Origin: Arthrobotrys musiformis
Taxonomy: Eukaryota; Ascomycota; Orbiliomycetes; Orbiliales; Orbiliaceae
Direction of reading: 5' to 3'
NCBI GenBank assembly: GCA_036971715.1
Contig: JAVHJL010000008.1
Coordinates: 620,001 to 684,000, forward strand
DNA: 64,000 nucleotides
Position numbers and translations under genes: made by a program. The notes under the pieces were generated by a model. That model saw only the letters and a program-made list of their open reading frames with translations, had not been told where the DNA came from and searched no databases. The stretch's first letter is position 1; the number at the start of each line of letters is the position of its first letter. This document shows positions 36,617 through 48,173 of this stretch, piece by piece.

Positions 36617-37873
36617 TGTTTAAACGAAGCCACAAGGCTCCCAGGGCAGCGGGGAGGTCGCACAGGAAATTCCGAAAGGTGCGGGGAATAGAAAACGTGC
36701 TCAGGAAGCTTAAAATTCCCCCTCACTCATTTAAAATTAAAACTCGCGAGGCTTTGTAAAATCCTCCGGCGGTGTGGAGTTCTCCGGCGCCGCCCGTTGT
36801 AATTGTAACGATCTAGATGTAAACAGTGTAAATAATATCCCCTGTATCCCAAACAAAAGATCCAAAATAAATAAATAAAAATACCCTCCGATCAAAAATC
36901 TCAGAAGCTCAAATCTACCGTTCAATCCAAACCCCAAAAATAATCTCGGAGAAGAAAAGAGGAGGAGGATGTAAAAAAGAAGCGGAAAGCCTCAGCCCGC
37001 AAAATATGGGGTAATTCACCCGATTGCCGCCTTTGCAACCCTTGGCTGCAACTGTGGGGAAAACATGGGATACCCACACCAAAAACGATCCATTCTGACA
37101 AGACCCACTGCAGGGGGTCGAGATCGGCCGCGCCCGTATCGGCGATGGGGGGGAAAACAGCAAAGCGCATTTCTCACAAATATGCACGGTGGAAACTGGT
37201 CATGGGACCTAGGCCTTAATCCGAATAGATGTTGGAGATGTTGGACCGATTCGATTCGAAGTTCAGCCCAATGCGACGTCCCCGACGCGACTATCATTAG
37301 CTCCCAGTTAGCTCAACGGTATCACCAATCAAACCCAAGATCCGTCCACCATCTAACCACATTCAGCGATTCAGATACATAATACCACACATCAACACAC
37401 ACACCAACAAATTCACAGAACACAAATGGAATAATAGAACCGAGAGAGTAAATTTCGAATTCTTAAAAAAGTGTTTTTGGATTTTTTTGCGTTTTCGTCG
37501 CCTTGTCTAGGTACAGACGCCCACCCCGAAGGAAAGGAAAAAGCACCATCCATCGCATCATATCTGCATGGATACCGCGAAAGAAAGGAGACAGGAAAGA
37601 TGGGATACAAAGGAAACAGTAAACCCAAAAACTCCACCATTAACGAAAAATAAAACCGTTAATGTCGTGAAAGCTGTCAGAGTGAAAAGGGTATTTGATC
37701 CCGGCCGAGAATACTGTCATCCCAAAGGAATCGACAGTCAAGAAAACCGAAAACAAAAGAAATTACAAAAAAAATAAAGAGGAGAGAGAGTGAATAGCCC
37801 ATGAAGCGAAAAAAAGAGCACCAACCCGCATTCAAGCACAAAAGGCTTGAACACCAGACAAGAAACCATCACA
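36617..37873. other. Intergenic stretch, 1.25 kb
   Basis: No supported gene. It holds the promoter of the glutaminase gene (minus strand) on its left and the 3' UTR of the next minus-strand gene on its right. Confidence 0.5.
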
Positions 37874-40800
37874 TCAACGGTATTGCCCTTGATGATGGCC
37901 ATACTGTTGATACATCACACCTTTGCCAGAGCGACCTTGAACAGCTTGCTGTTGAGACTGCTGCATCGGATGCCCGTTGTGCGAATGCCAACCCGCATGC
38001 CCATATCCAGAGTACATAACACCACCGACTGGAGTGTAAGGCATCCCGTGACTACCGCCGCCGTATTGCTCGTTCCCGCCGTGGTGGTTGTGCATGATAC
38101 CAGGGTGTTGCAGGATCTGCGGCGTTCCCGTAATGCTACGCTGCTGCTGTTGAGGCGCAGTGTGAGTAGCAGCACGGTCTTGACGCATGTAATCCCCCGA
38201 GGAAACCGTATTGTCGGGCGTGGCACGGGGGTTAGCTGAAGCCTGCGTGAATTGCTGAGGGTGGCCAGCCTCCAGGTAAGAACCATCGTTAGTCGTAATC
38301 ATACGCCAGGGCTGTGGGTGTTGAAGAATAGGTTGCTGGTGCGCGCCTTGAGGCTGATTATACGGGTATCGAATCTCTTGATATGCACTAGTTTCAGGAT
38401 TGTAAAGGTACTCGTTGGTTGGGGTTGGAGCATAAGTCGGGTACTGCGGACCACCGTGAGAAACAGGGTGGGCATTTCCGTAAGCCTGGCGGGTGCCGGC
38501 CGTTGAAGGTTGTCGACTTTGCCCTCCCGAGCGTGTCCCCTGTCTGCCTCGAGAGACGTTATGTTGACTCCTATGGAGCTGTCTGCTTGTTAGTTCCTGT
38601 TGATAACCGCCGTGATGTTGACCCTGCTGGTATCCTTCGCCGTTCATCTGCTGGTTGACAGTAGATCGTGGACGGAGGACCTGATTACCGCCGTGCGGCA
38701 TATACTCCCCGCCCGGTCTTCCCTGTTGCCCGTAACCGCCATGCATCATATACCCTTGCTGGTACCACCCGACGGCCTGTTGAGCGTGATAGAATGCCTG
38801 CTGATCGAGGCCAATGGAAAGACCATGCTCCGTATGTTCTTTCGTCTCAACATCTTGAACAACCGTACGCTTTCCAACATTCTCGTTCACCGAAACCTTT
38901 TTCTCAAATCAGTATCTTTTTCACCCATCATAAAAAATCACAATGCATGCACCTACATGAGTCTGCTCAGACGGTGTCTCCTGCTTGACAACCAACTCGA
39001 TTTTTCCTCGCCTCGTCTCGCTGGGTGCATCAACATCAATGGAGGGGACTAGCAACCCTTCCATCGGTTTAAGCTCGGTATACCTCAAAGGCTTCGCTTT
39101 TGCATAAGAGGGAGCCTTGATGATCCAGTCTTTGCACTCGCCCAGAGAGTCAATGAGCATCCTAAGCAACGTCTTGAACTTGAGCTTGTTATCATCCGTC
39201 AAATTTTGCAAGTCGTGGTTCAAATCCAGGCAGGCCTTGCAATGCGAGTGCATAACCTTCGAAGGCGGCTTCGTCTTGGTGGCCCTGTCGTCGACTTTGT
39301 CACCACCGTTGTCCCCCGGTGGAGACTCCTTCCCGTCCGAAGGGGCGTCAACCGGAAACATCGAGATCGCAAAGTTCGTCCATCCGAGAATCAAATTATC
39401 CATCTTCTTCTTATGCCCCATGCACTGTCCCACCCGCTCGAAGATAGTACTTCTCATCTCCGCCTTCTTCAAATTATCAAGATTTTTAAGATTGCTCCCC
39501 GTGCTCCCGACGAAGTCGTGGACGTATCTGCACCACTCCGACGTTTGAACGAGAATGGTCGCATCCATGCACACAACTTTGAACAGCTGATAGGATTGAC
39601 TGGTCAATTCGGCACCAGTACTCAACACGCGCAACCCTCGCTTCAGAAATTCCACGTCGTTAGCTAGGTCTTTTGGAGACTTAGGTTTGTCGGGGCGTTG
39701 GAGCGTCTTGGGGTCGACGATCTTGATCGGTTGCTTCTTCGAACGAATTGTGAACAGCGGAGGTTCGTCGCCTTGCCCCGGGTCACTATTCCCCGACGCG
39801 AAGGAGGTCTCCCCGGCGTCATTACCGGCATCGTCTCCCCGGGAACTAGAGGAGGACGAGGTATGAACGACCCCGAGTTCTGCATTCGTACGGGCTTGTC
39901 TCTTTCGTGCACGCTGGATCTCTCGCTTTCTCATGGAGTAAACATTGGCGGATGATATGAATGGAAGATCCTCGCTGCAGGCCTCTGAACTAACAATCGA
40001 ATCAACAGATCGGTTGTCATCATTTTCTTCCGCCGCGTCACCGGAAGGATTTTCATTGCTCTCTTCGGGCTTGTTATCATCCCTAGCCATCAATCGATTG
40101 TAGCAAACCTCGAAGATTTGATTAACAGACATCCCCTTGTCTATCACCACAGTCAGCATCAGCCTACACCGAAGAATAATAAGTCAAGAAAAAGACAAAC
40201 TCACATTCGTTAGGAAGATCAGGGTTGAGCGGACAATACTGAGGAAGCAAGTCCTCGGGATCAATGGGAGCAGGCTCAACCAACACCGGTGCCTCCGCCT
40301 TTTTCTGTTCAAGATGGGCTTCGTATTGTAGTAATCTCTCAAGCTTCTGAACCGACTTTTCCATCGAAGCACGATCGCCATCCGCAAATGCAGTCGCCAA
40401 AAGCGCCTGGGTGGGCTCCTGAACCCATCCGTTAACCTTCTCATCCACGCCATCACCGTTCCATGGCACCGGATGAGCATTAATGTTCCCAGCCAAAGCC
40501 GGAACCGCGATGATTTGAGCAGCCGTAGGAGGCGGAACCGGAGCATGGGCCTTGGCTTTACCTTCCCCCCGCTCGGTGGGCGTCAGCGGCAGCATAATTC
40601 GACGAGACCGAGCGAACAGCTTATATTCTTCCGAGACCGTATCAATTTCCTTGATAATGTTGATTGATGGTGAAGATACCGAAGATGAGGTTATAGCAGA
40701 CGCAGCAGTAGCAGTAGCATCAACCAAAGAACTTGCAATCGAAGGAAGAGGGGTGGTAGTCTGAGGTTGAGGGGCCAAAATCCGCTGTGCAGCCGTGGCA

Positions 40801-40964
40801 GGAGGGAAGAAGTTCCCGTTGCCGTCGTTGATCGTTTCTGCACGCAAACTGAGTCCCAATTCACGCGATAAACTGCGATGGAGGATCGATTCGGCGAGCC
40901 TGGACCCGGGCACCTTAGTCCATTGGCCATTCCCAGTTCGCACGAACTCGCTCCCTGGCATCAT
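37874..40964 (-). CDS. Large unrecognised protein with Q/G/H-rich tail
   Basis: Exons 40205-40964, 38957-40140 and 37874-38896 give 988 residues. The first intron (64 nt) has a GTGAGT donor and a CTGAC branch; the second has GTAGGT/AAAAAG. I start at ATG 40964 (MMPGSEFVRTGNGQWTKVPGS). The frame stays open to about 41090 without another ATG, so an extra 5' exon is possible. Residues about 1-250 include a conserved-looking SILHRSLSRELGLSLRAETI segment and disordered Ala/Ser/Pro. Residues about 250-650 form a mostly helical region (DVEFLKRGLRVLSTGAELTSQ ... LLRMLIDSLGECKDWI) with a basic RKREIQRARKRQAR patch. Residues 650-988 are Gln/Gly/Tyr/His-rich and prion-like. I recognise no family; an RNA- or ubiquitin-linked scaffold role would be speculation. 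Confidence 0.6.
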
Positions 40965-42121
40965 CCTTTGGGTGCGTGACACCGAACGGGGGCTATCAAT
41001 GTCCCCGTTGCACGCACTATAGCTTTTTTGTCCGAATAAAGGTAGCAATCCCACCGGAGAGAAGGTGGTTTCTCCCAGGCTTGGAGCTGATTCTCAGGAA
41101 TCGAATGGAGATGATATTGAAGTATAGCGAGATGATAATTTGATGGAGATGTCTCCCAATCACAGGCAGTAAGCTGGGAGAATCTGATGAAGGGGTGGTG
41201 ATGGAGGAGATGAAAGGTTGTAGATGAGTGAGCTGAAGAATCTCAGAGTGCGTCTTCAATGCTCGGCCTCATATCGTCGCAACTACGTCTACCTACCACT
41301 ACAACTACAACTACAACAACTACGTCACATCAATCCATGATATCAACCATAAGATCTCATAAAGAACAGTATCTACATCAGGATATCACAGGCCTCCTAA
41401 CCACTCCTCCCAGACAGCAATGGAGAAACTTGGTTGGAAAGTATCCGCTCGCGGTCACCCAGGGAAGACAATCACAGCAAGCCCAAACCAAACAACCCCA
41501 GGCAAGCCGTGAAAACAAAACGAAGAAAAGGAAATAGCATCAGAAATCACAAAGTGCAACTGTTAACTTCATATATATCTACGAAAAATGGAAATGGAGA
41601 CGTTAGCGGGGTTAGTAGGGTAACAGGATCCCATCGTTCAGAACGACCGATCCAGCAAGGAAGAAGCATTAGTACTCGTCACGGATGAGAAGAATATATA
41701 TCTGGGCCATGTCAGTGCACCCTGTCTCACGGTTAGTTCCTCATCGCCCTCCTCGTCAAGTTAGTGCATTAATCGTTAATTTAAGATCGCAATTAGTAGG
41801 TTTACGGTTAGTCAACAGTTAGTACGAACAAAAAAAAACACTCGACATAAAGGAAAATAAGCGAAAACATCATGAGAAGTGTTTTTAGTGTCAGCTCGAT
41901 CGGTTAGTATCAAGTTAGACGCTTTCTCCGTGACACAGGGCAGTCAGGGAGACCCGTGAACTGAGCTGAACTAAGTTAGGGGTTTGGTTAGGTGCAGTTG
42001 AAATCAAGGAAACTATGACAACTTTTTTTGGAGAACGGGGCCCAACGACAGGTTAACAATTTCATTCTGTCCTTTCACTAACATTCGATGCGAGAGTTGG
42101 CCAAGGTGATTACTTATCCAC
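40965..42121. other. Intergenic region: promoter of the Q/G-rich protein gene and BBP 3' UTR
   Basis: Bases about 40965-41560 should be the promoter and leader of the minus-strand 988-residue gene and include a CTACAA microsatellite (about 41286-41322). Bases about 41560-42121 directly follow the BBP stop codon on the minus strand and hold the ACUAAC cluster listed separately. Confidence 0.5.
41602..41909 (-). promoter_or_regulatory. Cluster of ACUAAC (BBP/STAR) motifs in probable BBP 3' UTR
   Basis: On the minus strand (BBP sense), ACUAAC occurs six times, at plus coordinates 41611-41616, 41732-41737, 41760-41765, 41807-41812, 41818-41823 and 41903-41908. Three of these are full UACUAAC (41611-41617, 41818-41824, 41903-41909). 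UACUAAU occurs twice more (41668-41674, 41792-41798), and bare CUAAC further times nearby. By eye the opposite strand of 41560-42121 has one ACTAAC (near 42077). UACUAAC is the known high-affinity ligand of the KH-QUA2 domain of BBP/SF1. That these sites lie in the BBP mRNA is inferred from position: 213-520 nt after its stop codon. Confidence 0.6.
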
Positions 42122-44503
42122 CTAAGCTGGTGGTGGGGGTGGTGGAATAGAATCACTTGGTGGTGGTGGAGGTGGGGGTGGAGCACCTGCATCCGGGGGT
42201 GGCGGCGGTGGTGGAACACTCTGTCCGTACTGCGAATAGTGTCCATACATCCCTGGTGGGGGAGCTGTCATCCCGGGTGCACCCATACCTGGAGCACCAT
42301 AAGACCCGTAAGACCCGTAGGAGTTCCCGCCAGGAGCTTGTTGCCCCCAAGGCGCATACCCGGAACCTTGTGATGGGGGAGGTGGTGGTGGTGGCTGTCC
42401 TCTATCACGACCTCCCCCGTAATGGTGGTCATTTCCTCCGCTGCCGCCGGCCCATGGTGGGGCACCTCCTCCGGAATGGTCACGGTTTTGGTGGTGACCG
42501 CCGCCGCCGCCGCCGCCACCACCACCACCGCTGCCACCGTAGCTGCCGCGGTCTTCACGTGGAGGGCGATTCTGCCAAGGTGCAGCAGCACCAGTAGGGC
42601 CTCGTTGCCACGGCTTAAGGTTGCGCTCACCGCCTTCTTGGTTGTTGTTATATCCGCCACGATCGTCGCGACCTCCGTATCCCCCACGATACCCACCTTC
42701 GCTTTGGCCGCCTTCGTTACCGCCAGGCCCAGCTTCAATGGCTCGTTGCTCAGTCCCACCGCCGATTGCAGCAGCTCCGCCACCCGAAAGTTCTTGCATG
42801 AGTTGCTAAAACCATGTTAGAATAAAAATTTACACATAAAATGGAAGAAATTAGTCTTACCTCGTATTCCCGATCCACGGCGTCTCCAATGTTACCGCTT
42901 CCACGGGCATTGAATCCGCCGCGGGCCCCAGGCCCACCACGGTCATCGTTTCGCCAAGACGCGCCACGTTGTCGGTCAGGACAATCACGAGCCATGTGGC
43001 CAGCATTGCCGCACACGCGACAGATAATGTTGGCAGTGAAGTTTCGCTGCTCGGGACAGTCATACTTTCGATGTCCAATTTGACCACCTGCACGCATCAC
43101 ATTAGTCGCACATCAAAAAAAAAAAAAAAAAAAATCTCAATAGACCAGAGCGTTCTTACAGTTCTGGCAAGCCTGGTTCTCATCGTCACGAAGAGTACCG
43201 TTCAAAGCCGCAAGCTCACGAAGCTGGTTCCTCTTCAACGTATTTTGACCCTCGGGAATGGAAGCGGCCTTGTAAATATTAGCAAAATTGTCCCATCCAT
43301 AATAGAAAGTTAAGGAGGAACTTACAGTTTCAATGACGTCATTGATGAGCTTCTTGGCCTTGTTGACCTTCTCCTCACTATCTGCCATAATAAGACAGTG
43401 GAGGTCCTCTTCCTGATTAGAAGCATGGGCAGCGTCGCTTCTGCCTTTTCCTTCCTTCACGGAACCCTTGCCACGAATGGCAATCTTGGCACCAGACTGG
43501 GTTTCCATATTCTTCAATGTGTTACCACGAGGTCCAATAAGCAGACCAACTTTTCAAATCAGTGGGTTAGTATCAAAATCATCAAAAAAAAGGCTTAAAA
43601 GGTTAGAGAGAGAAAGAGAGAATCCTGGTGTTTAGTCTTCATGCGCTTCCCGAAGGTATTCGGAAAGCAGGCATATAGGAACAGAACAACGACAGCAAGA
43701 AATGGAAATGCAAAAGGGTTAGTAAGAAGGACAAAGAATGGGAGGTTAGTACTAAAGTTAATTTCCGGATAATCGTTCACTGGAACGTAAATCTTCTCTT
43801 GGGTTTTAGTGGGTCGGCGGTAGTCGGACGGCGGGTGGTAATTCGGAATGGCCTTCATGGCCTTCTCGACGAGTTTGTGACGCTCGTCCTCGAGACGCTT
43901 TCTGTATCGGTATTCGCGGGTGTTGATACGACGACCCATATTGTCGTACTGGGGCGGAGGAGAGGGGGATCTAGCGAAACTGTCAGTCCCACAAACTACC
44001 TAAAAATCTACTTGAGTAAAATGCATACCTGTCACCATCCGCAGGGACAACATCATTGATACGAAGCTTCTGGGTGATTTCCTCGATACGGAGATGCAAC
44101 GTATACGCCTCCAACTGCTCAGAGGTCATCGCAGCCTCGATCTTGGTAGGCAGCCCGACGAGCCCAGCAGCCTTATTATCGACAGCATCACCCCAACGAT
44201 TCTTCTTCTTCCTCTTTCGCGTTCCATCGACATTCAACTCGGGTTCTACAAAAACCTAATCAGCCAACGAACCTCCAGGAGTTTACTCGACAAAAGCCAA
44301 AACTTACCACGAACAGGCGATCGCCCTCTCTTCGGAGGGGCGCCCTCGGAAAGACTGCTGATAGAAACCGGGAAGGAGTCTCCCGCTGAAGGCGGGGGCG
44401 GCGGGGACACGGAATCTTCGTCGCCTCGATCGCCAAAGCGACGGCGAGTGCCGAGTGGTACGTTATTCGTACCCGTCATTCCCATGGGATTCCTTCGCGA
44501 CAT
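42122..44503 (-). CDS. MSL5: Branchpoint-bridging protein (BBP/SF1)
   Basis: Seven exons: 44308-44503, 44029-44245, 43753-43970, 43326-43549, 43160-43268, 42861-43087 and 42122-42805, giving 624 residues. RKRKKNRWGD (about 75) is the ULM-like element before the helix-hairpin (NMGRRINTREYRYRKRLEDER). The KH domain (about 196-285) carries INFIGLLIGPRGNTLKNME. QUA2 (about 290-318, LRELAALNGTLRDDE) follows, then two CCHC zinc knuckles (CQNCGQIGHRKYDC and CRVCGNAGHMARDC), then a Gly- and Pro-rich tail with polyproline runs. BBP binds the intron branch-point sequence UACUAAC and bridges it to U2AF and the U1 complex in the first spliceosomal step. Introns are 52-78 nt except intron 3 (203 nt), which lies inside the KH coding region and has three UACUAAC copies. 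Its donor, GTACTA, departs from the local GTAAGT/GTATGT norm. Confidence 0.93.
43550..43752 (-). promoter_or_regulatory. BBP intron 3 with three UACUAAC motifs
   Basis: This 203-nt intron begins GUACUAACC, so UACUAAC (43745-43751) overlaps the 5' splice site from intron base 2. A second copy is at 43718-43724, and the third at 43566-43572, about 20 nt before the acceptor, where a normal branch site is expected. Only the third is needed for splicing. The exon join (INF to IGLLIGPRGN) is strongly supported by the KH consensus. Confidence 0.65.
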
Positions 44504-45013
44504 CTTGGACCGAAGCAGTATTATAAAGATATTAATACCGTAGAAGTGGTAAGTATATTGCTATTCAGAGGGCTGGAACGGTGGGCGTATAGAAACGAAA
44601 AGGAATGGGGTTGGTGACAAGATGCGGTGACGGGATGTTGCTTGTCGGTGAGAGGAGAGATCAGAAAGGATGACAAAGGTTAAATGAGGCAAATTCTGGA
44701 GTCCGTCCCGAAAAGGGGAGGCGGCTGCAACCAACACTCAACACGCCAACACGCCAGCTGTTCATCCGAAAATAGAATGTTTGTCCGTTATCGTCTGATT
44801 GGCTTGTGACACCAGAGCAAAATACCACACACTCAACGCACGTTTAAACTCACTTCTTCCAACGCTTACTCTCGACGCCGACCCAGATTATATAACTCGA
44901 CTATCCAAAATAAGTGCAATAGATTATTATAATTATAGCTACTTGAGTATCCAAGGCAATAAAAGACCAAATAACACCTCCTCCCGCATATAAAATGTAT
45001 CCAACAAAAACAC
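44504..45013. other. Intergenic stretch, 0.5 kb
   Basis: BBP promoter and leader (right of 44503) and the 3' flank of the minus-strand secreted-protein gene. No further feature seen. Confidence 0.5.
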
Positions 45014-47250
45014 CTAAAAAGCCGTAAAATTCCAATAGTTCGACCGCACAGTCCCATCATCATTATAATACGTCCAATCCCCCGCACTCGACTCCAGCAG
45101 CATATGATACGTCATCAAATTCCCATCATAATCCAGCGCAGTAGCGGAGTAATTATACACATACCTCCACTCCTCCATCCCAGGCCTCGTAAAATCCATA
45201 ATCCCGCTCGTAACCCTATTCCCCGCCAGCGTCAACTCCGTCCCGCACCCCGGGGTACTAGTATCACCGAGGTAATTTGTATCCAACCCGGCCAGCTTAC
45301 GTTTGAAAACGCAGACGTTGCGAGGGGATTGGTAGAATACCACCCCGACGCAGAGGTTGGTTGTGCCGTAGGCGTAGTTTATGTTCGTACACATGATGCT
45401 GCAGTCGTTTAGTGTTGAGCAGGGGACTTGCATGTTGTAGTCGCCGCCGCGGATGTAATCGACCCAGGAGCAGGTTAATCCCGTCCCGCAGGCGCAGGTG
45501 GCTAGATCTTCTCCTGCGACGGCGAGGTTGTAGTTTGTGAATGCGAGGGCGTAGGTTGGTTCGGCGGGTGCGGTGGCGGTGTAGACGCCTATGGAGTATT
45601 GGGCGCTGGGGAAGCTTTGGGTTATGGCTGCGGCGACGGTTTGGTAAGAGTATGAGATTAGGGAGGTGGTGGTTGTGGATATTGTGTCGTTGCTGGTGGT
45701 TACTGTCGTGGAAGGGGTTGTCCATTCTGTGGAGAATTCTGTGGTCGTCGCTCCTGTTGTCGTAAAGGTTGTCTATATCGAGGTTAGTATGTATCAATAT
45801 AATTCTATATATAGAGTATAGGGAGACATACGTAGACGACCTGTGTCTCTGGCGATGCGAGGGTAAGGCACCCGCAAGCACTAGAAATCGAAGTTACATC
45901 CCATCCGCTGAAATACTCAGGTGTACTGATATCCCTCTTCACCACCTCCACCGGGATCAGATTACCCTTCCTCCTCCCCCGGCTCTCGGGTATCCACGCG
46001 GATGGTACTTTCCCCACACCCCTCGAAACCTGGCTATCCTCAGGATAAACCGCTCTGCTAGCCAAAGTCGCAGCCGCAGGAGTGCCCGTACACTCCGCCG
46101 ACACCCTAGGCGAAGTTACATACCCGAATACCGACAACGTAACCTCCCTCGAAGTAAACGTAACACTCGCTATTACCCCGATAGTACTAGTGGTAGTATC
46201 AGTAACCACGCCACTCCCCGTCGACGTCGCCGTCGCAAAAATAGTGGACGTAGCCGTCGGCGTCGTCGTCCAGCCGTATATCTCCGAACAAAACACACCG
46301 CCAGTCGAATCGGCTTGCAATGAAGCGACAGCAGACATCTCACATACCCCAACATCAGACGTCGTAGTCGCATCCTCAGAACTACTAGACCCCGATTCCG
46401 TAGAAGAAACACCACCCGACGTCGTCCCCGTCGTCATCCCCGTAGCCGTCGTAGTCAAACTCGTCGCCAAACTCGTCGAAGTACTCGACCCCACCACCCC
46501 CAAACTAACACCCACATACCCCTCCAACCTCCCAACATCCCCACTCACAACCGCAATACACTCCCTAACCTCCCCCATCACACCCCCAGCAGCAAACTCA
46601 AACCCCACCCCCCCAGAACTCAACTCCAACGTCCTATCAACAGAACTCCTAACCGAATACCCCCTCGAAACCTGTCGCAAAGAATCAAGCGGATTCTCCG
46701 TGGCTTCATCATACCCAAACGACCTCCCGAGCCTATAAACCACCACACCATCCCTCTTCCCCGACCCCAAATCAGGATTCAGCCATAAAAACAAATAAGG
46801 CGGTTCACGATCCCTCAAATACCCGCCGTGGAGGAACCAATACGTCGCATTCCCCCATGTTTGTGGAATCAACCCCACCCCGTCGGCTGTATACGAGAGG
46901 TAATACGCATCATCACCCACGGTAGCTTGGACCAAAAACCCCGTTGGCGTCCCCGTCGGCGTCGGTAGCGTGAATGTCTCAGTCTCAGTCTCAGTCTCAG
47001 TCTCAGAAGTTTCTGTGGTGGATGAAGTAGCAGTCGTAGTACTGGTATTCGCCAAAACCGAAGAAAACTGCAGCGATGGGAACATCGACATGATGTTTCC
47101 GCAGAGCGGGAGACATGAGCCTGGTGAAGTGAGCGTGACCGTCGAAGTGGCGTGGGTGGTGACGGTTTCAACTATCGTTGTTTGTGCATATACCCGCGAG
47201 AAGAGCAATACCCCCAGCGGGTACCATAATACCTTTCCAAACCCCATCAT
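45014..47250 (-). CDS. Long Ser/Thr-rich secreted protein, family not recognised
   Basis: Exons 45832-47250 and 45014-45772 (59-nt intron) give 725 residues. MMGFGKVLWYPLGVLLFSRVYAQ is a signal peptide. A Thr-rich segment with an (ET)n run (about 88-97) is followed by a folded-looking domain at about 105-265 (GFLVQATVGDDAYYLSY ... WGNATYWFLHGGYLRDREPPYLFLW ... ECIAVVSGDVGRL). Next comes a long Ser/Thr linker likely to be O-glycosylated, and a dibasic-rich stretch (RGRRKG, VVKR). The C-terminal domain (about 500-725) has many cysteines (LATCACGTGLTCSW ... VPCSTLNDCSIMC) and aromatic residues, probably disulphide stabilised. No GPI signal is seen. The two-domain layout with a glycosylated spacer resembles fungal cell-surface or matrix proteins; I assign no enzymatic activity. 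Confidence 0.75.
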
Positions 47251-48173
47251 CGTGCAGTAAGTTGATAAAGTGTAGATGCAGCCCACAAACCCCCACCCCA
47301 ATAATATAAAAACACCATCATACGCACTCAGAAGATCATAAACCACAATACCCCCAAAGCACCACCAACACAACATAACGTTGCATTTTCCGCCGACAAT
47401 CTTTCTCTTAAATGGAAATCCGCGGCGTCGGTTAGATTTATTTATTACCACAATGGTATTGATTTCAAAAACCTCATATGCACAGGTACTATATTGTAGC
47501 AGTATCGCAATGCCCCGATCGAGGCTGTTTGTAGAAATCCACCGCGCTCCTTTGGACTCAATTGATAGATGAATAGCACCCCCCTCAATAATTATAACCG
47601 CCCTCCAGCCAATTCTATCACCCGGAAGGTCGGGACTACCCGAGCGGGATGGGGCGTAGATACCGACCTTATAATTAGAATGAAATATAACAATACCCAT
47701 AAATAGTTGAAAAAACATGATAATCCGCTGTATCCCGGTCTCGTCCCCAGACCGCACTGTATCCTACCGAAGGGATAGTAGCAGACCATTACTATCCCAC
47801 CGACGGGATTCACAATTAATAAAAACCTATATTTAACTACACCCCTACCATTCAAGGCTACTACTTGTAGACCCCAATAACGTGCTCCCTCAATCAAATT
47901 TATTTAACCTTCGCGTCTAAAACCAGTTACAAAAAAGCTAAGGGCCGCATCCGACGTCGGGTAGGGTACCGGAACCCAACGAACTCCAGGCCCGCCTATC
48001 CCCCCACCAGTGATCCGAGGCAAGTGGGGGTATTAGATAAATCCGAGTACTTATAAACCTTCAATTCATCTTCTACCATTTTTCTATTTTTATCGAAATC
48101 AAGAATATAATCGCCCGCCCCGGATAGTATACAGAATTATAGAGAACAAGAACAAAAATCCAACACCAACGCA
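47251..48173. other. Divergent promoter region, 0.9 kb
   Basis: Lies between the starts of the minus-strand secreted-protein gene and the plus-strand GST gene. The upstream frame of the secreted protein remains open to 47757, but ATG 47250 directly precedes the signal peptide. No other gene seen. Confidence 0.5.

Noticed and set aside
41054..41057. Start of the Q/G-rich protein at 41054
   Set aside because: The codon there is GTG and an in-frame stop lies upstream with no ATG between, so ATG 40964 was used; an undetected 5' exon is possible.
42400..42800. Long plus-strand and alternate-frame minus-strand ORFs in the BBP tail
   Set aside because: They are frame shadows of the Gly/Pro-rich BBP C-terminus.
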